A stretch of DNA of 22,697 nucleotides from Prevotellaceae bacterium UBA2744 (lineage in GTDB: Bacteria > Bacteroidota > Bacteroidia > Bacteroidales > Bacteroidaceae), in NCBI GenBank assembly GCA_002353575.1, contig DEJQ01000034.1, positions 1-22,697 of the forward strand, in the 5' to 3' direction. Positions 7,501 through 15,703 of this stretch are shown one piece after another; the stretch's first letter is position 1, and the number at the start of each line of letters is the position of its first letter. A program made the translations under genes and the position numbers. The notes under the pieces are model-generated. The model was given only the letters and a program-made list of their open reading frames with translations. It searched no databases and was not told where the DNA came from.

Positions 7501-9513
7501 ATGGACGACCAGCAATTTTCAGAAGAAGCAATCAGAGAGGATCTTCGATATCTGCAACTTCTGGCACAGACATATCCTAACATCGCAGATGCCAGCACCG
7601 AGATAATCAATCTCGAGGCCATTCTGAATCTGCCAAAACCAACAGAACACTTCATCAGCGACCTGCATGGAGAAAGCGAGGCTTTCAATCATGTATTGCG
7701 CAATGCCTCTGGGTATATCAAACGCAAGGTAAACGAGATTTTCGGTGAAAATCTGACAAAACAGGAGAAGAAGGAACTCTGTACCCTCATTTATTACCCG
7801 GAACAAAAGCTACGACTGATAAAGGCCCAGCAGACTGATCTGGATACGTTCTACAGCATTACCCTGATACAACTGATTAAGGTGTGCCGCGAAGTGTCGG
7901 CAAAATATACACGTTCGAAGATAAGAAAGGAACTGCCTGCGGAATTTGCATACGTCATCGAGGAACTCCTGCACGAAACTCCATCCATCGGAGACAAGAA
8001 ATTCCGCTACTATAGCGTTCTCATCAATACAATCATCGAAACACAGCGAGCCGATGATTTCATCATTGCCCTCTGTAACCTGATACAGCGACTTGCCATC
8101 GACCGTCTGCACCTGCTGGGCGATATATGGGACAGGGGAGCCGGAGCGCACTTGATAATGGATACCCTGTGCAATTACCACCACTGGGACATCACTTGGG
8201 GAAATCACGACATAGACTGGTTCGGCGCCGCTGCCGGCAACCGTGCCTGCATCTGTAATGTGTTGCGTCTGTCGCTCCGCTACGGAAACATGGCAACACT
8301 GGAGGACGGATACGGAATAAACCTGCTGCCACTGGCTACCTTCGCGATGGAGACATACAAGGATGACCCCTGTGCACTGTTCGGAGTGCTCGACGTGGAA
8401 GGCGAGGACAAGAAAGACGAGAATGTATTCGACGAGAAGACAAAACGGCTTATCGCCCAGATGCACAAAGCCATATCAATCATTCAGTTCAAGGAAGAGG
8501 CAAAAATCATCAACCGCCGACCTGAATTTCACATGGATGACCGCAAGCTGCTGGAGGGAATAGACCTGCAACGCGGCACTTGTACCATAGACGGTAAGGA
8601 ATATGAGATGAGCGACACCTGTCTGCCCACACTGAATGCAAACAACCCGAATGCACTGACCGATGAAGAGGAATTGCTCATGCAGAAACTGGTACATTCG
8701 TTTATCACCAGCGAAAAACTGCAGCGTCACGTGGATTGCCTGCTTGCCCACGGTTGTATGTACACAATAGCAAACAGCAACCTGATGTTTCATGCTTCGG
8801 TTCCACTGAATGCCGACGGCACACTGCGCGAGGTAGAAATCAGGGGAAAGCGATACAAGGGACTGGAACTGATGAAGAAAACCGGGCACTTGGTACGCGA
8901 GGCGTTCAGTCACGATGTACCCAAGGAACGGCGTCAGTTTGCTATCGACTACATCTGGTACCTGTGGTGCGGCAAAGACTCCCCTCTCTTCGACAAGGAC
9001 AAGATGACCACGTTCGAACGCTATTTCATCAAGGACAAATCGACACACCACGAAGAAAAAGGGTACTATTATAAATACAATAATGACGAGAAGATAATAG
9101 ATATGATTCTCGATGCCTTCGGAGTGAATGGTGCACACCGACACATAATCAATGGACACGTGCCTGTGCGCACACTCAAGGGCGAAACTCCAATCAAGGC
9201 AAACGGAAAACTGCTCGTCATCGACGGCGGATTCTCGAAAGCATACCAACCCAAGACAGGTATCGCCGGATATACACTGACCTACCACTCGCGCGGACTG
9301 GAACTTGCAGCACTGCAACCCTTCCGTTCAAGCACAGAAGCCATAGAACAGGGAGCCGACATAAAGGGTGTGACGCAGATTGTGGAGATGTCGAGCAAAC
9401 GAATGCTCGTGAAAGAAACCGACAAGGGAAGGGAACTGGCAAAGAAGGTGGAAGACCTGAAAAAACTGCTGTACGCATACCGAAACGGTTTCATAAAGGA
9501 GATAGCAAAATAG
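7501..9513 (+). CDS. fbp: Fructose-1,6-bisphosphatase, class III
   Basis: This 670-residue enzyme hydrolyses fructose 1,6-bisphosphate in gluconeogenesis. It is the class III type found in Firmicutes and Bacteroidota, unrelated in fold to the class I enzyme. It has metallophosphoesterase motifs: ISDLHGE with D54 and H56, LLGDIWDRG with D208 and D211-R212, WGNHDIDWFG with N235-H236-D237, and near the C-terminus HIINGHVPVRT. The length agrees with the family (about 640-670). It follows mnmA by 20 bases as the last gene of the rny-nadA-mnmA-fbp unit. The downstream AT-rich inverted repeat may end the transcript. Confidence 0.95.
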   Translation: MDDQQFSEEAIREDLRYLQLLAQTYPNIADASTEIINLEAILNLPKPTEHFISDLHGESEAFNHVLRNASGYIKRKVNEIFGENLTKQEKKELCTLIYYPEQKLRLIKAQQTDLDTFYSITLIQLIKVCREVSAKYTRSKIRKELPAEFAYVIEELLHETPSIGDKKFRYYSVLINTIIETQRADDFIIALCNLIQRLAIDRLHLLGDIWDRGAGAHLIMDTLCNYHHWDITWGNHDIDWFGAAAGNRACICNVLRLSLRYGNMATLEDGYGINLLPLATFAMETYKDDPCALFGVLDVEGEDKKDENVFDEKTKRLIAQMHKAISIIQFKEEAKIINRRPEFHMDDRKLLEGIDLQRGTCTIDGKEYEMSDTCLPTLNANNPNALTDEEELLMQKLVHSFITSEKLQRHVDCLLAHGCMYTIANSNLMFHASVPLNADGTLREVEIRGKRYKGLELMKKTGHLVREAFSHDVPKERRQFAIDYIWYLWCGKDSPLFDKDKMTTFERYFIKDKSTHHEEKGYYYKYNNDEKIIDMILDAFGVNGAHRHIINGHVPVRTLKGETPIKANGKLLVIDGGFSKAYQPKTGIAGYTLTYHSRGLELAALQPFRSSTEAIEQGADIKGVTQIVEMSSKRMLVKETDKGRELAKKVEDLKKLLYAYRNGFIKEIAK

Positions 9514-9529
9514 TTACCAAACATATACC

Positions 9530-9569
9530 ATGCAAAAATTATCAAAAAAACTTTTTTATTTTTTTGCAT
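9530..9569 (+). terminator. AT-rich inverted repeat after fbp
   Basis: ATGCAAAAA at 9530-9538 is mirrored by TTTTTGCAT at 9561-9569, with an inner A-run/T-run pair (9544-9550 and 9552-9557). It starts 17 bases after the fbp stop and overlaps the -33 element of the next promoter. It is a possible terminator, but its low G-C content makes strength doubtful. Confidence 0.35.
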
Positions 9570-9594
9570 GAATGTTTACGATATTGTACCTTTG
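9563..9594 (+). promoter_or_regulatory. Bacteroidota-type promoter of the secreted protein gene
   Basis: TTTG at 9563-9566, a 20-base spacer and TACCTTTG at 9587-9594 match the phylum consensus. The start site would fall near 9600, giving a leader of about 25 bases. This is also the nearest convincing promoter upstream of the trp attenuator. Confidence 0.75.
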
Positions 9595-9624
9595 TGGCAA
9601 ATTAATTATTAATACTGATACGAA

Positions 9625-10407
9625 ATGAAAAAGTTTTACCTTATTGCCGCTCTTAGCTGTTGTCTGACAATGGCTCAGGCAGAGAAGACTCTGAACTTAA
9701 GTACTTATGGTGGAACTGACCTGACTCCATATGCGGGACAGACATTCAATGTATCAGTTACACGTTATGTAATCACTGGCTGGAATACTATCTCACTGCC
9801 ATTCGCTGTCAGCGAAAGCACTCTGAATGAGATATTCGGAAATGACTGCAAACTGGAAAAACTGGTGGGAATAGAAAACGACGGCAGTCAAGTGAAACTG
9901 AACTTCCAGGACTGCAAAGCTGGTGGTATCGAACCGAATACTCCATACATATTATATTATAGTGGAGAAACCGGCAATAAGAGGATATATGTGAAAGATG
10001 CCCTGATACAGGACGGCGAAAGCAGCATCACATTCAATGCTGAGGGCACCGGCGAAACCGTTCAGATGGCTTGCGCACAGAAGAAAACTGACGCTCAGGG
10101 TCTGTATGGTGTTTTGGCAAAGGATAACGGCGAAGCTACATTCGTCAATACCGATGCCATCACTTCAGGATTCTTCGCTACCCGCTGTTTCGTGAAGCTT
10201 TCAAGCGGTAACATGAAGACTCTCTCTACAAACCATATAGCTCAGGGTGAGGTAACGAGCATCGCCCAGATTGCCAACGATGCAGAGATAGTTGATGTTT
10301 ACAACATTTCCGGTGCTATCGTAGCTTCTCAGATTCCTGCTTCCGACGTGAAGAACCTGCAGAAAGGAATCTACGTAATCAAGGGTAAGAAGGTAATCGT
10401 TAAGTAA
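9625..10407 (+). CDS. Secreted protein with a C-terminal sorting-like domain
   Basis: This 260-residue protein starts with a signal peptide (MKKFYLIAALSCCLTMAQA, cleavage after AQA likely). The middle has no catalytic motif I recognise; the GWNTISLPFAVS segment (about 53-64) resembles domains I associate with Prevotella surface proteins, from memory only. The C-terminus (about 221-260: VDVYNISGAIV..., then LQKGIYVIKGKKVIVK) has the beta-strand pattern and the KGIYxI/Lys-rich ending typical of type IX secretion C-terminal signals. So it is probably exported across the outer membrane or displayed on the surface. It has its own promoter. Its stop is only 31 bases before the trp leader peptide, with no terminator between, so it may share a transcript with the trp attenuator. 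Confidence 0.7.
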   Translation: MKKFYLIAALSCCLTMAQAEKTLNLSTYGGTDLTPYAGQTFNVSVTRYVITGWNTISLPFAVSESTLNEIFGNDCKLEKLVGIENDGSQVKLNFQDCKAGGIEPNTPYILYYSGETGNKRIYVKDALIQDGESSITFNAEGTGETVQMACAQKKTDAQGLYGVLAKDNGEATFVNTDAITSGFFATRCFVKLSSGNMKTLSTNHIAQGEVTSIAQIANDAEIVDVYNISGAIVASQIPASDVKNLQKGIYVIKGKKVIVK

Positions 10408-10438
10408 AAGGAGAGAAACAAAAGGATATATACTAAAG

Positions 10439-10498
10439 ATGTACTCATACAATAATACATATTGGTGGTGGCAGAGCTTAGGATTCAAAAAATCGTAA
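10439..10498 (+). CDS. trpL: trp operon leader peptide with three consecutive Trp codons
   Basis: A 19-codon reading frame, MYSYNNTYWWW followed by QSLGFKKS and a TAA stop (10496-10498), holds TGG TGG TGG at 10463-10471. Three adjacent Trp codons in a tiny frame just upstream of a terminator and of trpB are the hallmark of ribosome-mediated attenuation. Scarce charged tRNA-Trp would stall the ribosome at these codons. No strong Shine-Dalgarno is seen; the upstream bases are A-rich, as for other genes of this phylum. The peptide itself probably has no further role. Confidence 0.9.
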   Translation: MYSYNNTYWWWQSLGFKKS

Positions 10499-10540
10499 GT
10501 AGAGCGGCTATGTCATTATGTATGCATAAATAGAAAAAAG

Positions 10541-10572
10541 AAAGCCTGTCGTACTTACGACAGGCTTTTTTT
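10541..10572 (+). terminator. Attenuator terminator upstream of trpB
   Basis: An 11-pair perfect stem (AAAGCCTGTCG 10541-10551 with CGACAGGCTTT 10558-10568), loop TACTTA, and a run of seven T (10566-10572) form a strong intrinsic terminator 50 bases before trpB. It also serves as the only visible terminator of the preceding secreted protein gene. Confidence 0.93.
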
Positions 10573-10622
10573 GTAATACGAAAATTAATAATAACAAAAC
10601 CATAAAAAAACTGAATAATAAA

Positions 10623-11825
10623 ATGAAAACTTATCAAGTAGATTCAAACGGCTTTTACGGTAAATTCGGCGGTGCTTACATCCCCGAGATACTCTACAAG
10701 ACCGTAGAAGATCTGAAAAAAGCGTATCTGCCTATCATCGAAAGCGAAGAATTCAAGAAAGAGTATCATGCATTGCTGAAGGACTATGTAGGCCGCCCTT
10801 CCCCACTCTATTATGCACAACGAATGAGTGAGAAGTACGGATGCAAGCTCTATCTGAAGCGTGAGGATTTGAACCACACTGGTGCACACAAAATCAATAA
10901 TGCACTGGGACAGATTCTCATTGCCAAGAAGATGGGTAAGAAACGCATCATCGCAGAAACCGGTGCCGGACAACACGGAGTGGCTACTGCCACAGCCTGC
11001 GCCCTGATGGATATGCCTTGCACAGTGTATCAGGGAGCGCTCGATGTGGAGCGGCAGCACGTAAACGTAGAAAGGATGAAAATGCTGGGAGCCACAGTGG
11101 TTCCGGTGGAGAGCGGCAACAAGACTCTGAAGGATGCTACTAACGAAGCTATCCGCGACTGGTGTTGTCACCCTGCCGACACATTTTATATTATCGGTTC
11201 TACGGTAGGTCCTCACCCCTATCCCGATATGGTAGCCCGACTGCAGAGCGTCATCTCCGAAGAAATAAAATGGCAGTTGCAGGAGAAAATAGGCAGAGAC
11301 TACCCCGACTACCTCATTGCCTGTGTAGGTGGTGGCAGTAATGCTGCAGGAACCATTTACCATTATATCGACGATGAACGAGTTAAGATTATTCTGGGCG
11401 AAGCAGGCGGACTGGGTATAGACAGCGATAAGACAGCTGCCAGTATGCAGGTGGGCACTGTAGGAATACTGCATGGAAGCAAAATAAAACTGATGCAAAC
11501 CGACGACGGACAGATTATAGAACCATACTCGATAAGTGCGGGTCTCGACTACCCCGGCACAGGTCCTATACACTGCAATCTGTACGAGACAGGACGTGCA
11601 CAGGTGCTCGCAGCAAACGATGATGAAGCACTGAAGGCTGCCTTCGAACTGACCCGCATGGAAGGTATCATACCAGCCCTGGAGAGTGCTCATGCCCTTG
11701 CACTCCTGCCCAAGGTAAAGAATCAGTTCTCGCCAGACAGCGTAGTGGTACTCACAGTCAGCGGACGAGGTGACAAAGACCTCGACACATACCTGAAACA
11801 TCAGTCTGAAATACAAGAAAATTAA
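10623..11825 (+). CDS. trpB: Tryptophan synthase beta chain
   Basis: This 400-residue PLP enzyme joins indole and serine to make tryptophan in a complex with TrpA. It carries KREDLNHTGAHKINN with the PLP lysine K90, the catalytic glutamate E112 in AETGAGQHGVA, and the glycine-rich phosphate-binding segment CVGGGSNAAG, ending near VVLTVSGRGDKD. Length and motifs fit the standard TrpB1 form that works with TrpA. It is the first structural gene after the attenuator; trpE begins 32 bases after its stop. Placing trpB first and trpA last in the operon is usual in this phylum. Confidence 0.97.
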   Translation: MKTYQVDSNGFYGKFGGAYIPEILYKTVEDLKKAYLPIIESEEFKKEYHALLKDYVGRPSPLYYAQRMSEKYGCKLYLKREDLNHTGAHKINNALGQILIAKKMGKKRIIAETGAGQHGVATATACALMDMPCTVYQGALDVERQHVNVERMKMLGATVVPVESGNKTLKDATNEAIRDWCCHPADTFYIIGSTVGPHPYPDMVARLQSVISEEIKWQLQEKIGRDYPDYLIACVGGGSNAAGTIYHYIDDERVKIILGEAGGLGIDSDKTAASMQVGTVGILHGSKIKLMQTDDGQIIEPYSISAGLDYPGTGPIHCNLYETGRAQVLAANDDEALKAAFELTRMEGIIPALESAHALALLPKVKNQFSPDSVVVLTVSGRGDKDLDTYLKHQSEIQEN

Positions 11826-11857
11826 ATAACCGATACTTTAAATAATTAATAATAGTT

Positions 11858-13252
11858 ATGTACAACTATCATACAGCAAGCAGGAAGATACTCGGCGACC
11901 TGAACACTCCAGTGAGTGTATATATGCGAGTACGTGATGCCTATCCACAGAGTGCTTTGATGGAGAGTTCGGATTATCATGACAACAAAAATTCACGTTC
12001 GTTCATCTGTCTGCATCCCATTGCAAGCATAAGCGTGGAACACGGAGTGGGAATAGCAAAATATCCCAACGGAGAAATCGTAAGAAAACCCATCACAAAG
12101 GACTATGATGTGGCTGCCTGCATCAACGAATTCCTGCAGCAGTTCCATGTAGAGGGAGACGAGAGTAAATACTGCGGCATATACGGATATACATCATTCA
12201 ACGCAGTACGATATTTCGAGAATATTGCTGTAAAAGATGAAACACAGGAGAAAAACGACGCTCCCGACCTGCAATATATCCTTTATAAGGACTATATCAT
12301 CTTTGACCACTTCAAGAATGAACTTACACTCATCGAGATGCTTGAAGAAGGAGAACAGGATGACCTCGACATCCTGGAACGCGACGTAAACCACCGACCG
12401 TTCCAACAGTTTAATTTCCGACCAGTAGGTGACTGCACATCCACACTCACCGATGATGAGCATCGCGAGAATATCCGAAAGGGCATCCAGCACTGCCTGC
12501 GCGGCGACGTGTTCCAGATTGTGCTCTCGCGAAGATTTGTGCAACACTACGAAGGCGATGACTTTAAACTCTACCGTGCCCTGCGCAGTATCAATCCTTC
12601 TCCATATCTCTTCTACATGGACTTCGGCGGATTCCGCATATTCGGTTCCAGTCCTGAAACTCACTGTCGCATCGAGGCAGGAACGGCTTATATCGACCCG
12701 ATTGCAGGAACCACGAAACGTACAGGTGATGCAGAACAAGACCGTAAGAATGCAGAGTATCTGAGGAACGATCCAAAGGAGAATGCCGAACACGTAATGC
12801 TGGTTGACCTGGCACGCAACGACCTGAGCCGTAATTGCAACGGGGTGAAGGTTGACTTCTACAAGGATATGCAATACTACTCTCACGTAATACATCTTGT
12901 CAGCCGAGTCAGCGGAAAGCTGAACGACGATGCCGACCCTATCAAGGCATTCATCGACACCTTCCCTGCCGGCACACTAAGTGGCGCACCGAAGGTACGT
13001 GCCATGCAACTCATCTCTGAATATGAGCCTCATAACCGAGGTGCATATGGTGGATGTATCGGAAGTATCGGGCTTGACGGAGCTTTAAATCAAGCTATTA
13101 CTATCCGTACATTCGTCAGCCGCAACAACGAATTATGGTTTCAGGCTGGTGGCGGCATCGTAGCCAAGAGCGATGTAGAGTATGAACTGCAGGAAGTAAA
13201 CAATAAACTGGGTGCTCTACGCAAGGCAATAGCTATCGCTGCAAACCTGTAA
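11858..13252 (+). CDS. trpE: Anthranilate synthase component I
   Basis: This 464-residue enzyme converts chorismate to anthranilate using ammonia supplied by TrpG. It is shorter than the E. coli protein (about 520), as is common in Bacteroidota. The N-terminal LMESSD segment (34-39) corresponds to the LLES feedback motif that binds tryptophan, with NPSPYLFY (246-253) being the second part of that site, so allosteric inhibition is probably retained. Catalytic-domain signatures include SPETHCRIE, PIAGTTKRT, LVDLARNDLSR, AGTLSGAPKVRAMQ and GGCIGSIGLDG. The trpG partner starts 34 bases downstream. PabB identity is unlikely given the operon. Confidence 0.96.
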   Translation: MYNYHTASRKILGDLNTPVSVYMRVRDAYPQSALMESSDYHDNKNSRSFICLHPIASISVEHGVGIAKYPNGEIVRKPITKDYDVAACINEFLQQFHVEGDESKYCGIYGYTSFNAVRYFENIAVKDETQEKNDAPDLQYILYKDYIIFDHFKNELTLIEMLEEGEQDDLDILERDVNHRPFQQFNFRPVGDCTSTLTDDEHRENIRKGIQHCLRGDVFQIVLSRRFVQHYEGDDFKLYRALRSINPSPYLFYMDFGGFRIFGSSPETHCRIEAGTAYIDPIAGTTKRTGDAEQDRKNAEYLRNDPKENAEHVMLVDLARNDLSRNCNGVKVDFYKDMQYYSHVIHLVSRVSGKLNDDADPIKAFIDTFPAGTLSGAPKVRAMQLISEYEPHNRGAYGGCIGSIGLDGALNQAITIRTFVSRNNELWFQAGGGIVAKSDVEYELQEVNNKLGALRKAIAIAANL

Positions 13253-13286
13253 TTTTTTCGTTTTAAAACATAAAAAACTGACAACT

Positions 13287-13850
13287 ATGAAAATTGTAAT
13301 TATAGACAACTACGACTCGTTCACCTATAACCTGAGTCACCTCGTTAAGGAACTGGGTGCAGAAGTTACAGTATATCGCAACGATCAGTTCACGATGCCA
13401 ATGCTGCAAGAATTCGATAAAATCATATTGTCTCCAGGTCCTGGCATTCCAAGCGAGGCCGGTCTGCTTCTTGATGTCATCAGAGAGTATGCCGGCAAGA
13501 AACCTATTCTCGGAGTTTGTCTGGGGCACCAGGCTATCGGAGAGTGTTTCGGTGCGAAACTGACCAACCTGAGTGAGGTATTCCACGGGGTTGCCACCCC
13601 ATGCCACCTGAGCACACGCGATTATCTGTTCGACGGACTGCCCGACACCTTTGATATCGGGCGTTACCACTCGTGGGTCGTAGATAATGAGAACCTGCCC
13701 GACTGTCTTGAAGTGACAGGCATTTCCGACGAGGGATTCATCATGTCAATGCGACATAAACAGTATGACGTCCGTGGCATTCAATATCATCCGGAATCGG
13801 TTCTCACCCCATCAGGCAAACAGATTCTGAACAACTGGATAAATCACTAA
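13287..13850 (+). CDS. trpG: Anthranilate synthase glutamine amidotransferase component
   Basis: This 187-residue class I glutamine amidotransferase supplies ammonia to TrpE. The catalytic triad is visible: Cys78 in LGVCLGHQAIGE, and His168 and Glu170 in QYHPESVLT. The oxyanion-region motif LSPGPGIPSEAG and the opening DNYDSFTYNLSH are also present. It is a stand-alone subunit with no fusion to trpD, unlike the enterobacterial TrpGD. In some bacteria the same protein also serves para-aminobenzoate synthase (PabA role); this cannot be excluded here. Confidence 0.96.
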   Translation: MKIVIIDNYDSFTYNLSHLVKELGAEVTVYRNDQFTMPMLQEFDKIILSPGPGIPSEAGLLLDVIREYAGKKPILGVCLGHQAIGECFGAKLTNLSEVFHGVATPCHLSTRDYLFDGLPDTFDIGRYHSWVVDNENLPDCLEVTGISDEGFIMSMRHKQYDVRGIQYHPESVLTPSGKQILNNWINH

Positions 13851-13892
13851 GCAATACAAGAATCAGAAAAGTAAAAACAAAATAACAAAGTT

Positions 13893-14888
13893 ATGAAAAA
13901 GTATCTATTAAAACTAATAGACGGTGAGACACTTCGTCAGGAAGATACTCACGACATTATGCTCAATATCGTGAAGGAGCAATACACAGTGCAGCAGATA
14001 GCGGCTCTGCTGATGGCTATTCAGACCCGAGGAGTCACGGTGGATGAACTGCTTGGATTCCGTCAGGGTCTGCTTGAAACGGGGAAATACATCAATCTGG
14101 AAGATTACAACACGCTCGACATCGTAGGTACCGGCGGCGACGGAAAAAACACCTTCAACATATCCACATGTTCTGCATTCGTCATTGCAGGAGCAGGATA
14201 TAAGGTGACAAAGCACGGAAACGGAGGCAGCACATCGGTCAGCGGAGCCAGCAACGTACTGCTCGGTCACGGAGTGAAGTTCACTGATGATGCAGACCAA
14301 CTGAAACGCAGTCTTGACGAAACAAATATATGCTATTTCCATGCTCCGCTCTTTGCATACGGAATGAAATTCGTAGGTCCTACCCGTAAGGCTCTTCAGG
14401 TACCTACTTGTTTCAACCTGCTCGGTCCATTGGTAAATCCCTGCCATCCGAAGAATTCTCTCCACGGTACAGCTAACCAGTCGCAGCAACGCCTCTATAC
14501 CAACATACACCAGCGTCTGGGTGACAACTACGGTGTGGTAACGAGCTATGACGGCTATGACGAAATCAGTCTTACAAGCGGATTCAAGATATGTACCAAT
14601 TACTTTGAAAAGGTATATACGCCGAAGGAGATGGGATTCAACTACGTGAAGCAATCAGACATCTATGGAGGTGAGACGCCGGAAGAGGCTATGCGTATTT
14701 TCGATGCTGTACTCGAAGGCACATCTACCGAGAACCAGAAAAACGTAATCCTTGCCAATGCTGCTTGCGGCATAGCCATCATCGAACCGAACCTGAGTAT
14801 TTCAGAGTCGATAGACATAGCCCGTGAATCGCTGGACAGCGGCAAGGCTCTGCAAAGCTTCAAGAAATTTGTAGAATTAAATTCATAA
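13893..14888 (+). CDS. trpD: Anthranilate phosphoribosyltransferase
   Basis: This 331-residue enzyme transfers the phosphoribosyl group from PRPP to anthranilate. The PRPP-binding loop GTGGDGKNTFN begins at residue 79, followed by KHGNGGSTSVSGASNVL from residue 107. In the best-studied homologues the second motif reads KHGNRAxSS, so the Arg is replaced by Gly here, although the K, H, G, N and Ser framework remains. GPLVNPCHPKNSLHG continues the family pattern. Length is normal. It is followed by trpC after 11 bases. The operon position makes its identity firm. Confidence 0.95.
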   Translation: MKKYLLKLIDGETLRQEDTHDIMLNIVKEQYTVQQIAALLMAIQTRGVTVDELLGFRQGLLETGKYINLEDYNTLDIVGTGGDGKNTFNISTCSAFVIAGAGYKVTKHGNGGSTSVSGASNVLLGHGVKFTDDADQLKRSLDETNICYFHAPLFAYGMKFVGPTRKALQVPTCFNLLGPLVNPCHPKNSLHGTANQSQQRLYTNIHQRLGDNYGVVTSYDGYDEISLTSGFKICTNYFEKVYTPKEMGFNYVKQSDIYGGETPEEAMRIFDAVLEGTSTENQKNVILANAACGIAIIEPNLSISESIDIARESLDSGKALQSFKKFVELNS

Positions 14889-14899
14889 CTCACTAAGAA

Positions 14900-15703
14900 A
14901 TGCGAGATATATTAGAAGAAATAGTAGCATACAAGCGCAAGCAGGTGCAATTACAGAAAAAAAGGACTGCACCAGCAGACCTATATGACAAGGTAGAACG
15001 CCTGATGACCGAAGGACTATACACCGACTACTCAATGCGCTCAGCCTTGTCAAAGTCTCCATCTGGCATCATTGCGGAATTCAAGCGCAAGAGTCCCTCG
15101 AAGGGGTGGATAAATGCAAATGCCCAATCCACTGTAGTACCTGTGGGATATGAGAAAGCCGGTGCTGCAGCTATATCCATCCTGACCGACTCATGGTACT
15201 TCGGAGGTCATCCTAATTTCGTACGCAACGCCCGTCGTATGGGAGTTACCTGCCCTATACTACGCAAAGACTTCATCATCGATGAGTATCAGGTATATCA
15301 GGCTCGCGAGATGGGTGCCAATGCTATCCTGCTCATCGCAGCCTGCCTGACGAAGGACGAATGCAGGCACTTTGCAAATGTAGCCCACCAGCTACAACTG
15401 GAAACCCTGCTCGAAGTGCATTCGGAAGCCGAATTAGAATATGTTGGCAGTAATATCGATATGGTGGGAGTGAACAACCGTAATCTCGGAACTTTCCATA
15501 CAGATGTGAACAACTCGTTCCGCCTTGCACAGCTACTGCCGAAAAACTACCTGCTCGTAAGCGAATCGGGCATATCCAATCCGAACACAGTACGTCAGTT
15601 GCGGCAAATCGGTTTTCGTGGTTTCCTTATCGGCGAGACATTCATGAAGACAGCAGACCCCGCCCAGGCTCTCAGTCAGTTCATCAGTTCCATTACAGCA
15701 TGA
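14900..15703 (+). CDS. trpC: Indole-3-glycerol phosphate synthase
   Basis: This 267-residue TIM-barrel enzyme closes the indole ring from CdRP with loss of CO2. The expected catalytic residues are present by motif: E60 and K62 in IIAEFKRKSPSKG, K123 in ILRKDFIIDEYQ, E172 in LLEVHSEAEL, N193 in VGVNNRNLGTF and E222 in LVSESGIS. It is a single-function protein, not fused to TrpF as in E. coli. Its TGA stop overlaps the trpF start in an ATGA arrangement, which suggests translational coupling. Confidence 0.96.
   Translation: MRDILEEIVAYKRKQVQLQKKRTAPADLYDKVERLMTEGLYTDYSMRSALSKSPSGIIAEFKRKSPSKGWINANAQSTVVPVGYEKAGAAAISILTDSWYFGGHPNFVRNARRMGVTCPILRKDFIIDEYQVYQAREMGANAILLIAACLTKDECRHFANVAHQLQLETLLEVHSEAELEYVGSNIDMVGVNNRNLGTFHTDVNNSFRLAQLLPKNYLLVSESGISNPNTVRQLRQIGFRGFLIGETFMKTADPAQALSQFISSITA

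Larger units (their letters stand above)
10439..10572 (+). promoter_or_regulatory. Tryptophan attenuator (leader, antiterminator, terminator)
   Basis: The antiterminator segment TCGTAAGTA (10493-10501) overlaps the last sense codon and the stop codon of the leader peptide. It is exactly complementary over 9 bases to TACTTACGA (10552-10560), which makes up the loop and the start of the 3' arm of the terminator. A ribosome stalled at the Trp codons (10463-10471) would leave 10493-10501 free to pair and break the terminator. A ribosome that reaches the stop would cover it and let the terminator form. This agrees with the known Bacteroid-trp RNA motif described upstream of trp genes in this phylum. 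Confidence 0.88.

Noticed and set aside
8476..9318. Minus-strand open frame of 280 codons opposite fbp
   Set aside because: It is antisense to the conserved C-terminal half of a class III fructose bisphosphatase; no start context or motif supports it.
10644..11816. Long open frame of 390 codons on the minus strand opposite trpB
   Set aside because: It lies fully inside trpB, its translation has no family motif and is rich in Cys/Val/His runs, and trpB is unambiguous. It is a frame shadow.
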